Position numbers and translations under genes: made by a program
Shown here: positions 33,772 through 63,885 of the stretch, piece by piece
Numbering within the stretch: the first letter of the stretch is position 1
How the letters are laid out: every line of letters starts with the position of its first letter
Notes under the pieces: generated by a model
The model's input: only the letters and a program-made list of their open reading frames with translations
Told to the model about the DNA's origin: nothing
Databases searched by the model: none
Assembly (NCBI RefSeq): GCF_027595985.1
Contig: NC_073306.1
Coordinates: forward strand, 84,183,599-84,247,598
Origin: Sorex araneus
Taxonomy: Eukaryota > Chordata > Mammalia > Eulipotyphla > Soricidae
Length of the DNA stretch: 64,000 nt
Reading direction: 5' to 3'

Positions 33772-34522
33772 GGTGTAGAAACAACTAGTGTATTGATTCA
33801 GGGAGGAGAGAGGGGTGCAGATGGGAAAGGGGGTGGCCAGGGGTGCGTTAGTGTTAGCTAAAACCACTGCAACATAGCCTCTCCCCACTTCAGCTGCCAC
33901 CTCCAGGCAGGCGGCATAGCTGCTCCCACTCCTCCTGTTCCCTCCTCCCACCGTCGGCTGATCCCCACCCCTCCAAGAACCCCAGCCCCGTTCACCTCCC
34001 CCCTCCCCTGCTCTACCTCCCACCTTATTCCCATCTTCTGTCTAAATGAAATACAAAATAAGCAAGCGCAGGTGGGAAAATCAGTCCCCCTGGGGCTGCG
34101 GCAGGGTGGGGGGCAGGCAGAGGGGCCTCCGTGAGGCCCCACTCAGGCACCATGTAGGGGGGCCCCGGGGGGTGGGGTGGCAGGCAGGGCCTTGCCCTGT
34201 AAAAGCACCTTTCCCTCGGCTTCCCGAGAAGCCCTCTTTGGTTTTAAGGCAGACGTGAGGTTTTCTGAAAGCAGGGATAGGAAAGGGGTTGATGGCGTGT
34301 TTTTTTTTTTTTTTTTTGGTCTGCTCATGTTTTTCCTTCAGTATAAAACCACTGTAGAAAATAACTTCTCTTAGAAAACAAAAATAGAAGAAAAAAACCA
34401 AAGGGGTATTCTGCTTTGGCTTCGAGTTCCCTTGGCCCAGAAGTACAGGGCGGGGAGGTGGGTGGCACAGGCTTCGGGGGACACGGGGCATCCCCGCCTG
34501 CAGCCGGCCTGGCGGTCCCCGA
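33772..34522 (-). other. LMNA: LMNA (lamin A) 3' untranslated region
   Basis: About 750 nt following TAA, including a T/A-rich block (34290-34410 on the plus strand) that resembles the human 3'UTR. There are no open frames of note. It ends in the AATCAATACACTAGTTG block near 33.78 kb, which I recall at the human mRNA end. Confidence 0.75.
33789..33794 (-). terminator. LMNA: Probable lamin A poly(A) signal, AATACA variant
   Basis: No AATAAA or ATTAAA is present near the expected 3' end. AATACA, within AATCAATACACTAG, lies about 15-20 nt before the inferred cleavage site near 33772. The assignment rests on resemblance to the human 3' end. Confidence 0.55.
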
Positions 34523-52090
<17,568 letters not shown>

Positions 52091-52199
52091 CCCCACCCTT
52101 TCTCTCCAGCGCGCCCCAGTACGCGCACCCTAGTCCGCCTAGGGCTTCCCTGGAACGCGCCGCTCAGCGCTGGCAGATGCACGCTCGCCCACAGCCTCT

Positions 52200-53800
52200 G
52201 TCCCCCCCTCCCCGGGAAGAAAGCAAAGCCAAGGGGGGGGTGAGAGTTGGTGGGCAAAGGGCAATGGTGGTGGGCGGGGTGTGTGGGGGGAAATAGGGAT
52301 GTGGGTGCAGAGCAAGGGAGGGTGCCAGGCAGGCAGGAAGACACAGAAAGGTGGGGGGAGGGCTGAGGCTGATGCCCAAGGGGTGAGTCATTCTTCTTCC
52401 ATCGGGCTCCCCCTTCCTGGCCATAGTAATAGTGAGTCACTCTTTACCCCTCAACATGTGGGCAGCCCATTCAAAGCCACATCTCATTATGCCAGGCTGG
52501 GGTGGGGTGGGGTAGAGAAGAAATGCTGGGTCCCCTGGGGCCGGGGCAGTCCTGAGATCCTGTGTACCCTCACTTGGGGCTTGGGCCCCTTTTCCTATCT
52601 CCTGCCTACATTTCTCACCCTTCAGAAACAGGTGCTGGATCCCAGGCCCAAGCAGCAGGCCCCCAGGGAAGGTCAGGAATAGGCCCGGGCACTGCCCGGC
52701 CCCTCAGGAGCAGGGATGGGAGAGAGGCAGGGCTTCCTCCCCCTTCCATGCCTCCGAACCGGCCCTGCCAGCACCAGGGCTGTACTTGTTTTAGTGGCTA
52801 ATTTAAAACAGATACCAGAGCGCTACGTGCATCCCTCACGTTGCCAGGACACCAGGCCCAAATTCTTGTGGTTCCCGAGCAGCCCTGAAAGGGGGAGGAG
52901 GGCCGGGGGCGACACTGCCACTGCGGGGCTCTGTCCTGGCCTCAGACAGGGTGGCCGTGGGGCCGGGAGTGGGGCAGGAACAACAGAAGCCCCCGAGCCT
53001 CGCTCTGGCCCCAACAGGAGCACCCAGGCTGCCCATCTTGGGATGGAGACTCTGTCCTCAGGCCCATCCTCAGGCCCTGCCTCCTCTGAGCTGTCCCTCA
53101 GTCCCTCACCCAGCTCGGACATGCCAGAACCTCATGTCCGAACCTCACCACCTCACCTCGCCCGTCTGTCCGTCCGTCTGATCATCAATCCCGCCCCCCC
53201 CCCTGCCTGGAGGGAGCTGGGGAATGGAATCAGGCTGCTGACTCCTTCATCCCGGGGGCGGGGGGGGGGTTCTGTGTTAGTCAAGGGGAGCCGTGCTGAA
53301 CAGAGGGGGTCAGTGGGGCGAGGTCTGAGTGTCCCGGGAGGGGCGGGTGGTGCTGAGTCCGGCTGGGCCCCACGGTGAGCACCTCCCTCCTTTAGGTGGG
53401 TCCCCCAGCAAGACCAAGGAGATGCAAAATGCGCTTTAATCCTCCCTCTCCTGTCCCCCAAGCCAGGAGCAGAGCAGAGGTGTGGAGCCAGGGAAACGTG
53501 AGGAAACATGAGGAACAGCTCGAGCTGTTCCCAAAGCCTCAGTCCCCCTCTGGCACTGAGGTCCCCCCCCCACCGCAGCCGGCCCCACCCAGTCCCCACA
53601 GTGCACCCCCTCTGCCTGGCTTCCTTTCCTGGCTGGGGAAGCCAAACCACACTTAACCCTTTCTGTCCAGGACCTCCCCTGGATAGGCGAGGAGAAAGGG
53701 GGGCTCACTCCACGTTTCCTGCCAGGTGCTTTCCAAAGAGCCACACCCCATCGCCACCAAAAGGCCTTACTCCTAAATCAGGACTTCAAAGTGGGCCTCC
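52200..53800. other. Upstream of LMNA, unique DNA with two AP-1 heptamers
   Basis: TGAGTCA at 52384-52390 and 52433-52439. No repeats or exons recognised. G-rich near 52200-52350. Confidence 0.5.
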
Positions 53801-53802
53801 GG

Positions 53803-55900
53803 GGCTGGAGAGATAGAACCAGAGTTAAGAGCCTCAACACGGGGCTGGGCTGGACGGGCCCCAGCAACACATAGGGGGTGGCTGAGCAAGGACTAGGGGT
53901 GATCCCTGTGCACAGACGCAGGAGGAAAATATGTCCCTAAAGAGACAAGACCAAAAGTGGCCCTTGACTCTGAGTGCTCAGTTCCCAACTCCAGCATCGC
54001 CCCTGCCACGACAGAGCAGCCCCAAGAAGCAGCAGGCGCAGAAGGCAGGTCCAGGCGGGGAAGCTGGAGGTGGGTGGGGGCCAATGGCAGTCGTCCAGAC
54101 CGGGAAGACCAGGTTCCATTTGTCTTTCTCACTAGCTGAGTGACAATTGCTGCCGAGCCCTCCGGCCTCCTCTTCCCCGTCGGTAACACGGGCTGAGCCA
54201 CCGCTAAAGAGCTGGGTATCAAGGGGCTGGAGTGATAGCACAGTGGGTAGGGCGTTTGCCTTGCACGCGGCCGACCCGGGTTCGATTCCCAGCATCCCAT
54301 ATGGTCCCCTGAGCACCACAAGGGTAATTCCTGAGCATCGCCGGGTGTGACAAAAAAAAAAAAAAAAGAGCTGGGTGAGGAGCTGCCCACTGGCCAGGAG
54401 ACTTGGCCGGGCACCGAGCAGAATGACGGATTCCAGATCCCGCAGGCCGGTACACTAGCATGCTGGTTCGTGACAGAAATCCAGTCGCTGGGTCAGGAGC
54501 TCAGAGAAGGAAGTGAATAGGACACCCAGCTCCATCCCTGGTCTGGCACGGTCCCCCAAGCACCACTGGGAGCGACCCCCGAGCACAGAGCCAGGAGTCC
54601 CTAAGTGGTTGCACTGCTGGGTGCAACTCCTCCCGCCACCATCACACACAAAAAATCAAAAACACAAACAACAACAACAAAAAACCCACACAAATTCCCT
54701 ACCCTCATGGAGCCAACATTCCAGTGGAAAAATAAAGTCCATAAGTAAGAGATAAAATTTGTTTGTTAGAAGGTTGAAAGCTCTGAAAGAAAAGAAAAAC
54801 GGATCAGAGCGATAGTATAGTGGCTATCGTGCTTGCACACGGCCAACCTGGGTTCAGCCCCCAGCCCTCCGTACAGTCCCCCAAGCCTGTAACTCCTGAG
54901 CACAGAGCGAGGAGCACGCTCTGAGCATCACCAGATGTGCCCACCCCCAAAAAATGCTCAGCTGCATCGGAAAATCACTTACATGCTTATTTTCTAGAGT
55001 TGTCTATTTCGCCACCTCTTTGTTCTTTTGGTTTGGGGTCACACCCTGTGTGCCGAGGGTCTGGCTCTGTGCTCAGGGGCTGCTCCCAGCAAGGGTCACA
55101 CATTACGGGGGATCAAACCCGGGTCTCCTGCTTGCAAAGCCTGTGCCCAGCCCACGCCAGCACTGGCCTCAATGTTCCTTCCTGTTCTCCAGGTGAGGCT
55201 GGCTTGCCCCGAACCAGACTGCGAGGAACGGGCCTAGCTCAGCACTCGGCCGTGCCGCCTGGTTTACACACAGGCTTCACTATCTTGGGCCACTCTGGCG
55301 AGACTCGTGGGAGGAATATGAGGGAGGTGCTGGAGGGCGGGTGCCAGAGGAAGTCTGGGAAGGGCTCTGACTGGGAGAGAGCTGAGGAGGGAGCAGCCCG
55401 GGCTGCCGAGGGCACCGGGCACAGCTGGGGAGGAGGCAAGAAAGAGGAGGAGGGGAGGGGCGGGGCCGGGAGGCTGCTGGGGTTAAGGCCCTGGCCTTGC
55501 ACCCGGCCAATCCGGGTTCGATCCCCCGGCACTGCCAGGAGTGATCCCGGAGTACTCAGCCAGGGGTAAGCCCTGAGCACAGCTGGGTGTGGCTCCAAAT
55601 CAAAACAAAATGTGTGGGGCAGTAATTGAGGGAAAGATTCCGGCTGTTTAGTAAGTCGAGTCAGGGAGAAGAGGAGGGCCTCAGAGATGGCTCCCAAGGG
55701 CTGGGCCGCAGGTTCCAGCCCTGGGACCAGTCGGTCCCCAGAATAACAAGCCTGGAGAAGCCCCTAAACATGCTCCCCACCTCTACTCACCCTCCGAGAA
55801 AAAGAAAATAAGGCTCGGGATAAAATCAGCAGCAGTACAGCACATGCTTTGCATATTGGGCTCGGGGTACAATGCTTGATACCACTGCCCCAAAGAGAAA
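53803..55900. repeat. SINE-rich block upstream of LMNA
   Basis: Sense copies at 53803-53940, 54222-54367 (near consensus but with an internal deletion; TSD AAAGAGCTGGGT), 54500-54650, 54802-54955, 55475-55605 and a fragment at 55815-55900. Antisense copy at 55032-55172. Confidence 0.82.
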
Positions 55901-56889
55901 AAAAAATATCAAAAAAATACTTTGCATAGATTCCGCTCCTTTACCCCCAGCACTCCCCAGCTGGAAGAAGCCCTCAGCGCACTGGGCGTGGCCCAAAGAC
56001 CCAAAAACAAACAAGGGTGAGGAGGGAGGCCTGGAGAGCAGCCGGGAGGGCGCCGGAAGACCGGAAGCCAGAGGAGAGACTGTAGCCTGGCACCCAGGGG
56101 CGTCCCACAGGGCGCGTTCAGGCAGTTTGGGCACGTTTGGAGGCTCGAGGTTTCTCCGCGGCTGTGCTGAACCCACACAATTGTTCTCCGCGCGAGATGC
56201 TATGATTAGCCCTATTTCACAGATGAGGAAACTGAAGCCCAGGGAGAGTAAATTATTCATTTCAGGCTGGGTTTCTCCGCTTGGCACTCAGGAGCTGTCT
56301 GCATTGGGGAGGGGGCACTGTCTGGGGTTCTGCCACGTCCCTCCCCTAAGCCCACAAGACGCAGCTCATCCCTCCACCCCTTGGTGAAGAGCAACAACGA
56401 CCTCAGACATGACCACATATGCCCTGGCGGCGAGCAGCCCTCGCGGGGACATGCTTATCTCAGGTCACCTGGTGAGCGGCAGAACTGGAATTTTCACACG
56501 GGTCAGCTGGACACCGAGAGCCAGTCCTGCTCTCCCGCAAGATCTCGGGGCAGGCACAGAGGGTCTGGATGGGTCTGCGGTCACTGAGGGGGCAGCCAGC
56601 ACCCCCACAGGGGCGGGAGGGTAGGGCTGACTCTTGGGCAGCCGCTGGGTGAGGGGGTCTTAGGGAGTGGGGAGGCAGAGACATGTCTCCAGGGAGGGTC
56701 TCTGTCTTATTCACTCTCTGATCACAGGGTCCAGCACCAAACCCCAGATCTGCTGAGTCACACCCACACAGGGGGTTGTTAAACCTTCCTGCTCCTCCCG
56801 TGGCTTGCTGCAGTGGGCACCTGACTGGGCTGGCTTGACTTATCCCACTTAATCTCCACCTTGGCCTGTGAGGTGGATGTGTTTTGCTT
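55901..56889. other. Intergenic unique DNA
   Basis: No gene or clear repeat. One AP-1 heptamer at 56754-56760, followed by a GC-poor AT-mixed stretch. Confidence 0.45.
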
Positions 56890-57052
56890 TGTTTTGTTTG
56901 GGGGACGATTCGTATTCAGCAGTGCTCAGGGCTTACTCCTCGCAGGGAGCATTTCTGAGGGGGTTCCAAGGATACTGCAGGGTGCTGGGACTCAAACACG
57001 GATGGGGTGTGTGTAAGGCAAGGGCCATTCCTGCTGTCCTGTGTCTCCAGGC
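56890..57052 (-). repeat. Diverged antisense SINE
   Basis: ATTCAGCAGTGCTCAGGGCTTACTCC at the left, degraded B-box side at the right. Confidence 0.7.
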
Positions 57053-57469
57053 TGAGGTAGGTATTATTATCTGCATGTCACATGCCCACAGCCAGAGCCC
57101 TAAGTGCTGAGTGAAGGGTTATTCCCCGCCCACCAAGGCAGTCCAGGAGGAAGGGGGAGGCTCAGAGGCCACTCACCAAGGCCCTTAGAGAGAGATACCA
57201 ATTTCCTGTAAAGCCCCAGAACCCCTCATGCCAGTGAAAAATCACACTAAGGCCCAACATGCTGAAAACAATCATAAAAGTAACAAGGTAGCGAGTGTGA
57301 GGGGTGACTTGGGGGCCCTGCCTTCTACTCTTGCGTTTTCCCGGGAGGGCCCCCAAGGACTCTGGGAAGCATGTCCTTCTCGAACAGGTGGCCAGAGGGG
57401 TAAAGACGAGCTCAGGGTCCCACTGCCAGGCCTGCGGGGAGCTCCCGGGGCTGAGCGCACACCTGATCT

Positions 57470-58010
57470 CACGCAGGTGCAGCGCCGCGCGTGCGCGCGG
57501 GCCGGGCTGCAGGAAGGGGCGGCTGGATCAGCGTCTGCGCCAAGCCCTGAGCTCACACGGGCCGGGCCTTCCTCGGGCTGCCCGCTTCATCAACACCCAA
57601 GATCCCCGCCTGCCCCAGCTCGCCCCTGGCAGCGTTGGCGGGGCAGGGGGCAGGAGAGTCCTGGAGGGCTGGGGGAGCAGTGCCCAGCACTGCATGCAAC
57701 CCTCAGGGCTGGGCCCATGGCCCTGCCTCGGGTGTCCATGCCTGCGGCCACCTGGGAACACTGGGCCCTCCTCGTCCCCCCACTCCCGCTCTTGTTCCGC
57801 CCCCCGGGCGTGGCCGGCGCGGGTGGGGCCCGGCGGGCTGCCCGGAGGCGGGTCCCCGCGGCGGCGAGGCCGGTGCTGACGCAGGCGCCTGCGTGTGGGC
57901 GGCCGCTGCGAGTCTGTGTGTGTCTGTGTGTGTGGTTGCTGGGGCCTCCCTGGCCTGCTAAATGGGGTTTCCTCTCCCTGTTGCCACGGAAACAAACAGC
58001 AGCTGCCACA
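57470..58010. promoter_or_regulatory. CpG-rich upstream element with X-box-like site
   Basis: Clustered CpGs (CGCGCGTGCGCGCG at about 57486, CGCGGCGGCGAGG at 57856) some 6 kb upstream of LMNA exon 1. GTTGCCACGGAAAC (57980-57993) resembles an RFX X-box. No coding exon could be identified. It may be a distal LMNA promoter or enhancer. Confidence 0.35.
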
Positions 58011-58419
58011 ACTCCGCCGGCGGGGCTGGAGTAAAGGGTCCCCGAGCCCCACACCCCACGCGATTTCCGAGAAGCAGGACAACTCCGGACTGCGGCCCCC
58101 GCAGGACCCAGCAACATCGGGAGGGGCCAGCCGGCCCCCACCCCAGCCCACAGGGCCAGGCCAGCCCCCACCCCAGTAGAGGCCTGCTGGGGGTGGTGGA
58201 GCTCTGAGCGGCGGGCACCTGGGGCGCTTAGCCCTGAAATAGGACGGTGTCTAGCAAACCCAGACCGGTTCCCCCGACCCGAAGCGGGTGCTATCTTTGC
58301 GGGACACCTGTTTTAGGGGCACAGCGGTGCTGGGGTGGCGACGAGGTGGCCTCACCGGCCCGACGCGGGCTCTGCCTGCAGGACCCCCAGGTTTCGGTCG
58401 GCACAACGCGGCGCCCAGA

Positions 58420-59115
58420 CAGTGCTTGGGAGTGACCCCAGAGCACGCCAGGTGTGGCCCCCAAGAAAAGGGAAAGAGAAATATGAAAATAAAACAAAGG
58501 TCAAGGATGGTAGAGCTCCCGTGTGAGCCCACACCTGATCCTGTCTACCACTCCGCGCCACAGTAAGAAAATTTTTTGTTTAAATATGAAAATCTCTTAC
58601 AAACATTATTTTTTTTTTTTGCCACACCCGGCAATGCTCAGGGGTTACGCCTGGCTCTACATACGGGAATTACTCCTGGCGGCGCTCAGGGGACCATAGG
58701 GGATGCCAGGGATCAAACCCTGATTGGCCATGTGCAAGGCATGTGCAAGGCAAACGCCCTCCCCGCTGCACTGTCACTCCGGCCCGCTCTAACAAGTGTT
58801 ACCCAAACCTCTGACCACAGGCAGGAAGGGCCTGTGAGGAGTCCTGAAACCCACGTCCTCCAGCACCTGAGCTCCCCAGGTCCCACTGATGGACTGAGAA
58901 GGGGGACTGTGGCCTAAAGGATGGGGACTCTGGAGCTGGAGCAATAGCACAGCGGGTAGGGCATTTGCCTTGCATGCGGCCGACCCGGGTTCGATTCCCA
59001 GCATCCCATATGGTCCCCTGAGCACCACCAGGTGTAATTCCTGAGTGCAGAGCCAGGAGTAACCCCTGTGCATCGCCAGGTGTGACCTAAAAAAAGCGCA
59101 AAAAAAAAAAAAATC
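58420..59115. repeat. SINE fragment, antisense SINE and young sense SINE
   Basis: 58420-58490 is a sense 3' piece. 58610-58786 is antisense with an 11-bp internal tandem duplication (ATGTGCAAGGC at 58730-58751). 58931-59115 is near consensus with TSD CTAAAGGATGGGG. Confidence 0.87.
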
Positions 59116-62099
59116 TCTAAAGGATGGGGCTCGCCGGCAGGCTTCCTGATGGGGGTGGCAGGGAGTGGGCAGACCCTTCATCAGGTCTCCTGGGGGGTGA
59201 GGGGGGAGATGGGGAGGCGGGCATCTGCTTGGTCGTTCCCTGGGACTCAGACTCCAACCACCGTGCGGCCAAACCCTCATTCCCCCAGTGACCTGGGTCC
59301 TGCCCCCATACCCCCAGTCAGCCCGCAGCTCTGGCCCAGAGCAGGACTCAGTGTGGAGCAACCCACCCATGCCGCCCCAAAGGACCCCCTCCACCTTGGC
59401 CGTGGACCCCAAGCAGCTTCTCTTCAGGTACTGGGGGATGAGGGGGTGTGGGCCCAGCCAGGAGGGGCAGGATGTACAGGCTCGTTTTCGTGCACGCCCG
59501 GGGAGGGGCTGGGGGCATCTGTTTCCTCTTGGCCATGCTCCCCTCAATTTTGCCCCCCAAAGGAGGTGAAAATGGGGCTGGCTTCCTGAGGCCCAGTTTC
59601 CTGGCCTGAGGACGAGGACAAGATGTCCATCAAAACATCCCGCATCCCCCTCCCCACCCGTCTCTCCCTGGAGCAGATTCTGGGGCTGGGTGATGTTAGT
59701 GAGGTACCAGGAGCCAGAAGCCGGGGGTGACACAGGGAGGGGCCTGTGGTCGGGGCTGGCACCTCGCTTAGGTACCGGCCAGGGTGCACGGGCCAGGACA
59801 CAACGGCCAGGACACAACAGCCAGGACACAACGGCCAGGATGCACCGGCATGGTGGGCAGAGGGCCCGGGAGGGTGGGCGCATTTGGGAGCAATCTTCCT
59901 TAGGGAGCAGAAAGTGAGCTGTGGCCTGAGGGGGTGGCATGCTCTGCAGACCCCCGGCCAGGGCTCAGAGCGGGGCACCAGGCATAGAGCAGGAGAGGGG
60001 CAGCCCTGAGCGACAGCCCCAGGTCCTGGTAGGGCAAATATTTACCCAGCAACGGTTGCTAAGCGGGAGGGAGGTGGAGGGAGGCCAGTAGCCAGAAGGC
60101 CTTCGAGGCTCCTCCCTCCAACTCAGAGGAGAGCCCTGCTCCCCTCAGCCTTGCACCCCTCCTCTCTCCGCTGCACCCCTGCCTCAGGGTCTCCTCTCCT
60201 TTCCCCCCAACCCCCAGGATGAATCTAGCAGTGGGCCAGTGGGTGGAGCTGGGGGGATTGAGCCCCTGAGCTGCCAGACTCCTCCCTCCAGCCCCACATC
60301 CTGCTGGCAGCTGCCGTGGGCCCAACTTTGCCCAATGCCCCATGCCAGCCCCGTGTGTAGCTGGCATGGGGACTCTCACCTCCCGGGGTGAGGTGGGGGA
60401 GGGCCAGGTGGTCCCTGCAGGATAGAGGCTGAAGGAGGCCGCGGGTGGCAGCGGAGGGCATAGTCAGGGCCTAGGGAAGGGCTACTGAGGGCCACTGTTG
60501 GACTCAGAGAAGAGGGGTCTTCAGGGCACTCCCCTGCTTCAGGCCCTCGGGCACAGAACAGGGAGGGATGAGGCCAGATGTGGCCCATGTGACAGGGGCT
60601 GGCGCTGGCACGGGCGCAGCGGGCAGGACAGGCGGCTGCTGCCAGGAAGGATTAGTCACAAGCTGGGGGGCCCCGGGGGAAGGGGAGAGAAACAGGGAGG
60701 CGGGACCCCTGAGGAAGCAGATGGCCGCTTTCGGGGAAGTGGGGTTTGGGGCCCAAAGGGACACCCCCCCTTCTCCACTGCCCTCATGCCAGCCAGCCCT
60801 TCCCCAGGCTGAGCCCCATTTGCTCTGGCCGGACGGGGGTCCCGAGAGCCCCCCCCGCACCCAGCATGCCCGGGTACACACAGCTGCTCTTCCTTACCCG
60901 CCACTCGGGCCGAGGGCCCTGGTCCACTGTGCTCTGGACACTGGGGTGCAGAGGCGGGCGGGGGCCGTCAGGGCAGGGAGGGTGCTCCTGGCCCGGGTGC
61001 CCTGGTGCTGTTGGGGGCTGTTGGGGAGCCCAGGTGTCTGTGGGCCCCATGGGTCGGCCTGCAGAGAGGAGAGGGAGTCATTGGGACACGTCCCCCCAGG
61101 AAGCCCAGTGGACCCCACCTGGGGGGACCCCCGAGCACGGGCCCGAGCTGGCAGCCCAGCGGGTGTTGTTCTGCAGATTCTCATCGGAAAGTTTGGAAAC
61201 ACACATGGAAGGGTGACTCATGCCCCCTCCCCACCACCCCCCTTTCCTGCCTCCAGTCCCAGGAGTTAATTCGAATCACATTATCCCAGAGACCAGGCTT
61301 GGGGGTGGGGGGGCCTAGGGGGGCAGAGGAGGCTGCGAGGCGCCAGGGAGGGGACAGGGTGGGGCTGAGCAGGGGGGCCAGCCCGCAAGGATCCAGCTCT
61401 CACATGTTCCCCGAACTGGCACTGCGCAGCGTGGCCGGACGCCCAGTGGACCCCCAAACACACGATGATGTGTCCTGGGGACGCTGGCAGGCCAGCCAGG
61501 CAGTGGGTCTGGGGGTAGCAACTCTCTGGCTTCCCGAAGCAGCCTGGATGGGCTTGTATTCCAGAAAGTTCTGGGAGGCCAGCCCGAGCACCCGCAGGTC
61601 CAGAGGGTCCAAGCTTCCAGCCTGCACCTCCCTGGAGTCTGAGTGTCCGCACACCACCCGGGCCCTGTCTCCCCTGCCTGAGAGCCCCAGGTTCTGGGGG
61701 TCCCTGGGAATCTCTCTGCAGCTTATTCCCGGGGCCCCACCTTTCCCAAGCAGAAGCCGCCCATCCCCCAGGGCTGTGATGGTAACCGAGTCCCTCCCAG
61801 GGGGTGTGGTCACCCCTCAGACACCCGCCCCCACTGCCCTCCCCATCCCCAAGAGTCCACCCTGTGGTTCCTTCCAGGCTTTGCCCTCTGACGCCGGCCC
61901 CCAGGCTCAGCTGACAGTGGCCATGTCGTGACTGTCCCTGCGCCCGCCTTCCTGGGGCCGGGGAGGGGCTCTCCTCACTCCCTCTGTTTCAGGGCCACTC
62001 CAGTGGGTACTGGGGCAGGACCCGGGCTCCTGCAGGCAGAGAGCGCTCAAACCTCCCGCTTTCCCCACCGCACCCCCCACTCTGCCACATGCCACAGAG
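59116..62099. other. Intergenic GC-rich unique DNA
   Basis: No exon recognised. Contains a 14-bp tandem repeat (about four copies of CAGGACACAACGGC, 59793-59848), a palindromic segment at 60036-60060 and one AP-1 heptamer (61214-61220). Confidence 0.45.
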
Positions 62100-62220
62100 A
62101 CAGCACAAGAGCCCAGGACACTGGCCTTGCACGCATCCACAGTGTCCCCGGGGCCCCACCAGGAGTGACCCCGGAGCACGCCTAGATGTAGCCCCCGCTC
62201 AAACCAACCGCACGCAAGAA
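62100..62220 (+). repeat. Degraded SINE 3' part
   Basis: CACCAGGAGTGACCCCGGAGCACGCC resembles the SINE body. The left boundary is uncertain. Confidence 0.5.
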
Positions 62221-62759
62221 CAGGACTCCTGAGTGCTAGGGCGCCTCGCTGCCTCCTCCCAGGGGAGCAGCTCACTGCAGGCCCCGCCCCATGCCCAGGG
62301 GCACCCCGTGCCCGCACCCGGCCATCTCAGCCCCTGAGCCAGGGCCTGCCTGGGCTTCCCGGCTCCCCGCTCCTCTGTTTCAAGCAACAGCTACAAAAAC
62401 AAACCCCAAACAGGTTGCCCAAGAAGCATCAGGGCTGGAGTCCCCGGGAGCCTCTGACTCAGTAATGAAGGTGTGCGAAGGAAGTGGGGTCACCTGCCCC
62501 TCTGTAAATGTTGACTGAGGGGAGGAAGTCTCTAATTGCTGCCCTTTATAGCAGGTCCTATCACTGGTGACATTATCTCCCTGCCTGGGGAGGTGAGCAA
62601 GGTCCTGAGCACCACATTATAGAAGGGAGGGGCAGGGGAGTGGGGGAGCTGCCTGCTGGCCTGCAGGGGGGCCCCCAGGGTGTGGGAAGGATCAATATGG
62701 AGTAACCAGGAGTCAGGCTGGGGGGACACTTTGAGACCAGCCTTTAGGGTTTTTGTTGG

Positions 62760-63885
62760 GTTTTAGCTTGGTAGTGCCCTTTTGGTTTGTTTTAGGGTCC
62801 CACCTGCTAGTGCTCAGGACTTCCTGCAGGTTCTGTGCTCAGGGTCACTTCGGGCAGGGCTTGGGACTGTGGGATGCCTGGGATCAAAGCCGGGTCAGCC
62901 ATGTGTCTCCGTATTATTACAAAGCCCCACCCAGCAGTGCTCAGGGCTTACTCCTGGCAGGGTTCAGGGGACCGTATGTGGCCCTGGGCATCTACCCTGG
63001 GCCAGCTGTGTGCAAGGCAAGCCCCTCCATGCTCTATTATCTCTCCGGCCCAGCCATCACGGTTTTATAAGCTTCACTGGGCACCAAACTCTCTTGAGAG
63101 AAACACAACCTCTCAGAAGTTTGATAGTTAAAGCCTTTTTATGTTTTAATTTGGGAGGGCCACGGCAGGGCGGTGTTAAGGGCTTCCTCCTGGCTCTGTG
63201 CTCGGGGATCACTCCTGGCAGGGCTCGGGGACCCTGTGTGGAGCCGGGGAGTGAGTTGGAGTTGGCCTCCTGCAAGGCCAGCACTTTATTTCACTTCTCA
63301 TGCAGCTACTGTGATGTATTAACTGGTGGGGCAGGAGCAGACAACTCTTCCCAGTTGTCAGTGAACACCACTTAGATTTGCCATTTTTTTTGTTTCCTTG
63401 GGAGGAAGGGGGGTCACACAGGGCTCACTTCCAGTGCTCACGGACCATGCAGTGCCGGGCCTCCTGCATTCAAAGGGCCCTTCGCTTGGTCTTTGCATCT
63501 GTCACTTCAGAGGTGACAGGGCTGGATTGGGACTGCCAGGACCGGGTAAGCTGCCCGGAGGCCGGCTCTCAGCTCTGCTCTCCAGGGGAGAAAGAAAGCA
63601 CATGGGGTCCAAGGCCACACACCCAGTAAGTGAAATTCAAGCCCCAGGATTCAGCTCTGACACCCCTAAACCCTGGCCCCATGGCTGTCACCCGAGCTGC
63701 AGAGGGCACAAAGGGAGGGGCTGATCCAGAGCCCAGGTCTCAGGACAGAAAAGGCGAAGGCTGGGGAGGGCCGGGCCATAGCACAGCACTTGCCTCACAA
63801 GTGACTAACCAGGGTTCGATCCCCGGCACCCGTATGGTCCCTGAGCACCACTGGGAGTGGCCCCCACCCCTCAAAATAATAATAA
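62760..63885. repeat. Diverged SINEs at the right edge
   Basis: Antisense pieces at 62790-62915, 62930-63052 and 63150-63300; sense piece at 63757-63885 with CCAGGGTTCGATCCCCGGC. The remaining sequence to 64000 shows nothing recognised. Confidence 0.7.

Noticed and set aside
57162..57356. Small hydrophobic open frame with a donor-like GGCCTTG/GTGAGTGG at its end
   Set aside because: No family match and no acceptor/donor pair defining an exon; probably chance.
58789..59940. 383-codon minus-strand open frame upstream of LMNA
   Set aside because: It reads through a young antisense-translated SINE (58931-59115) and GC-rich intergenic DNA, so it is not a conserved coding gene.
61005..61931. 308-codon plus-strand open frame
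   Set aside because: GC-rich, Pro/Gly-rich, with no recognisable domain, and overlapping open frames on both strands suggest chance.
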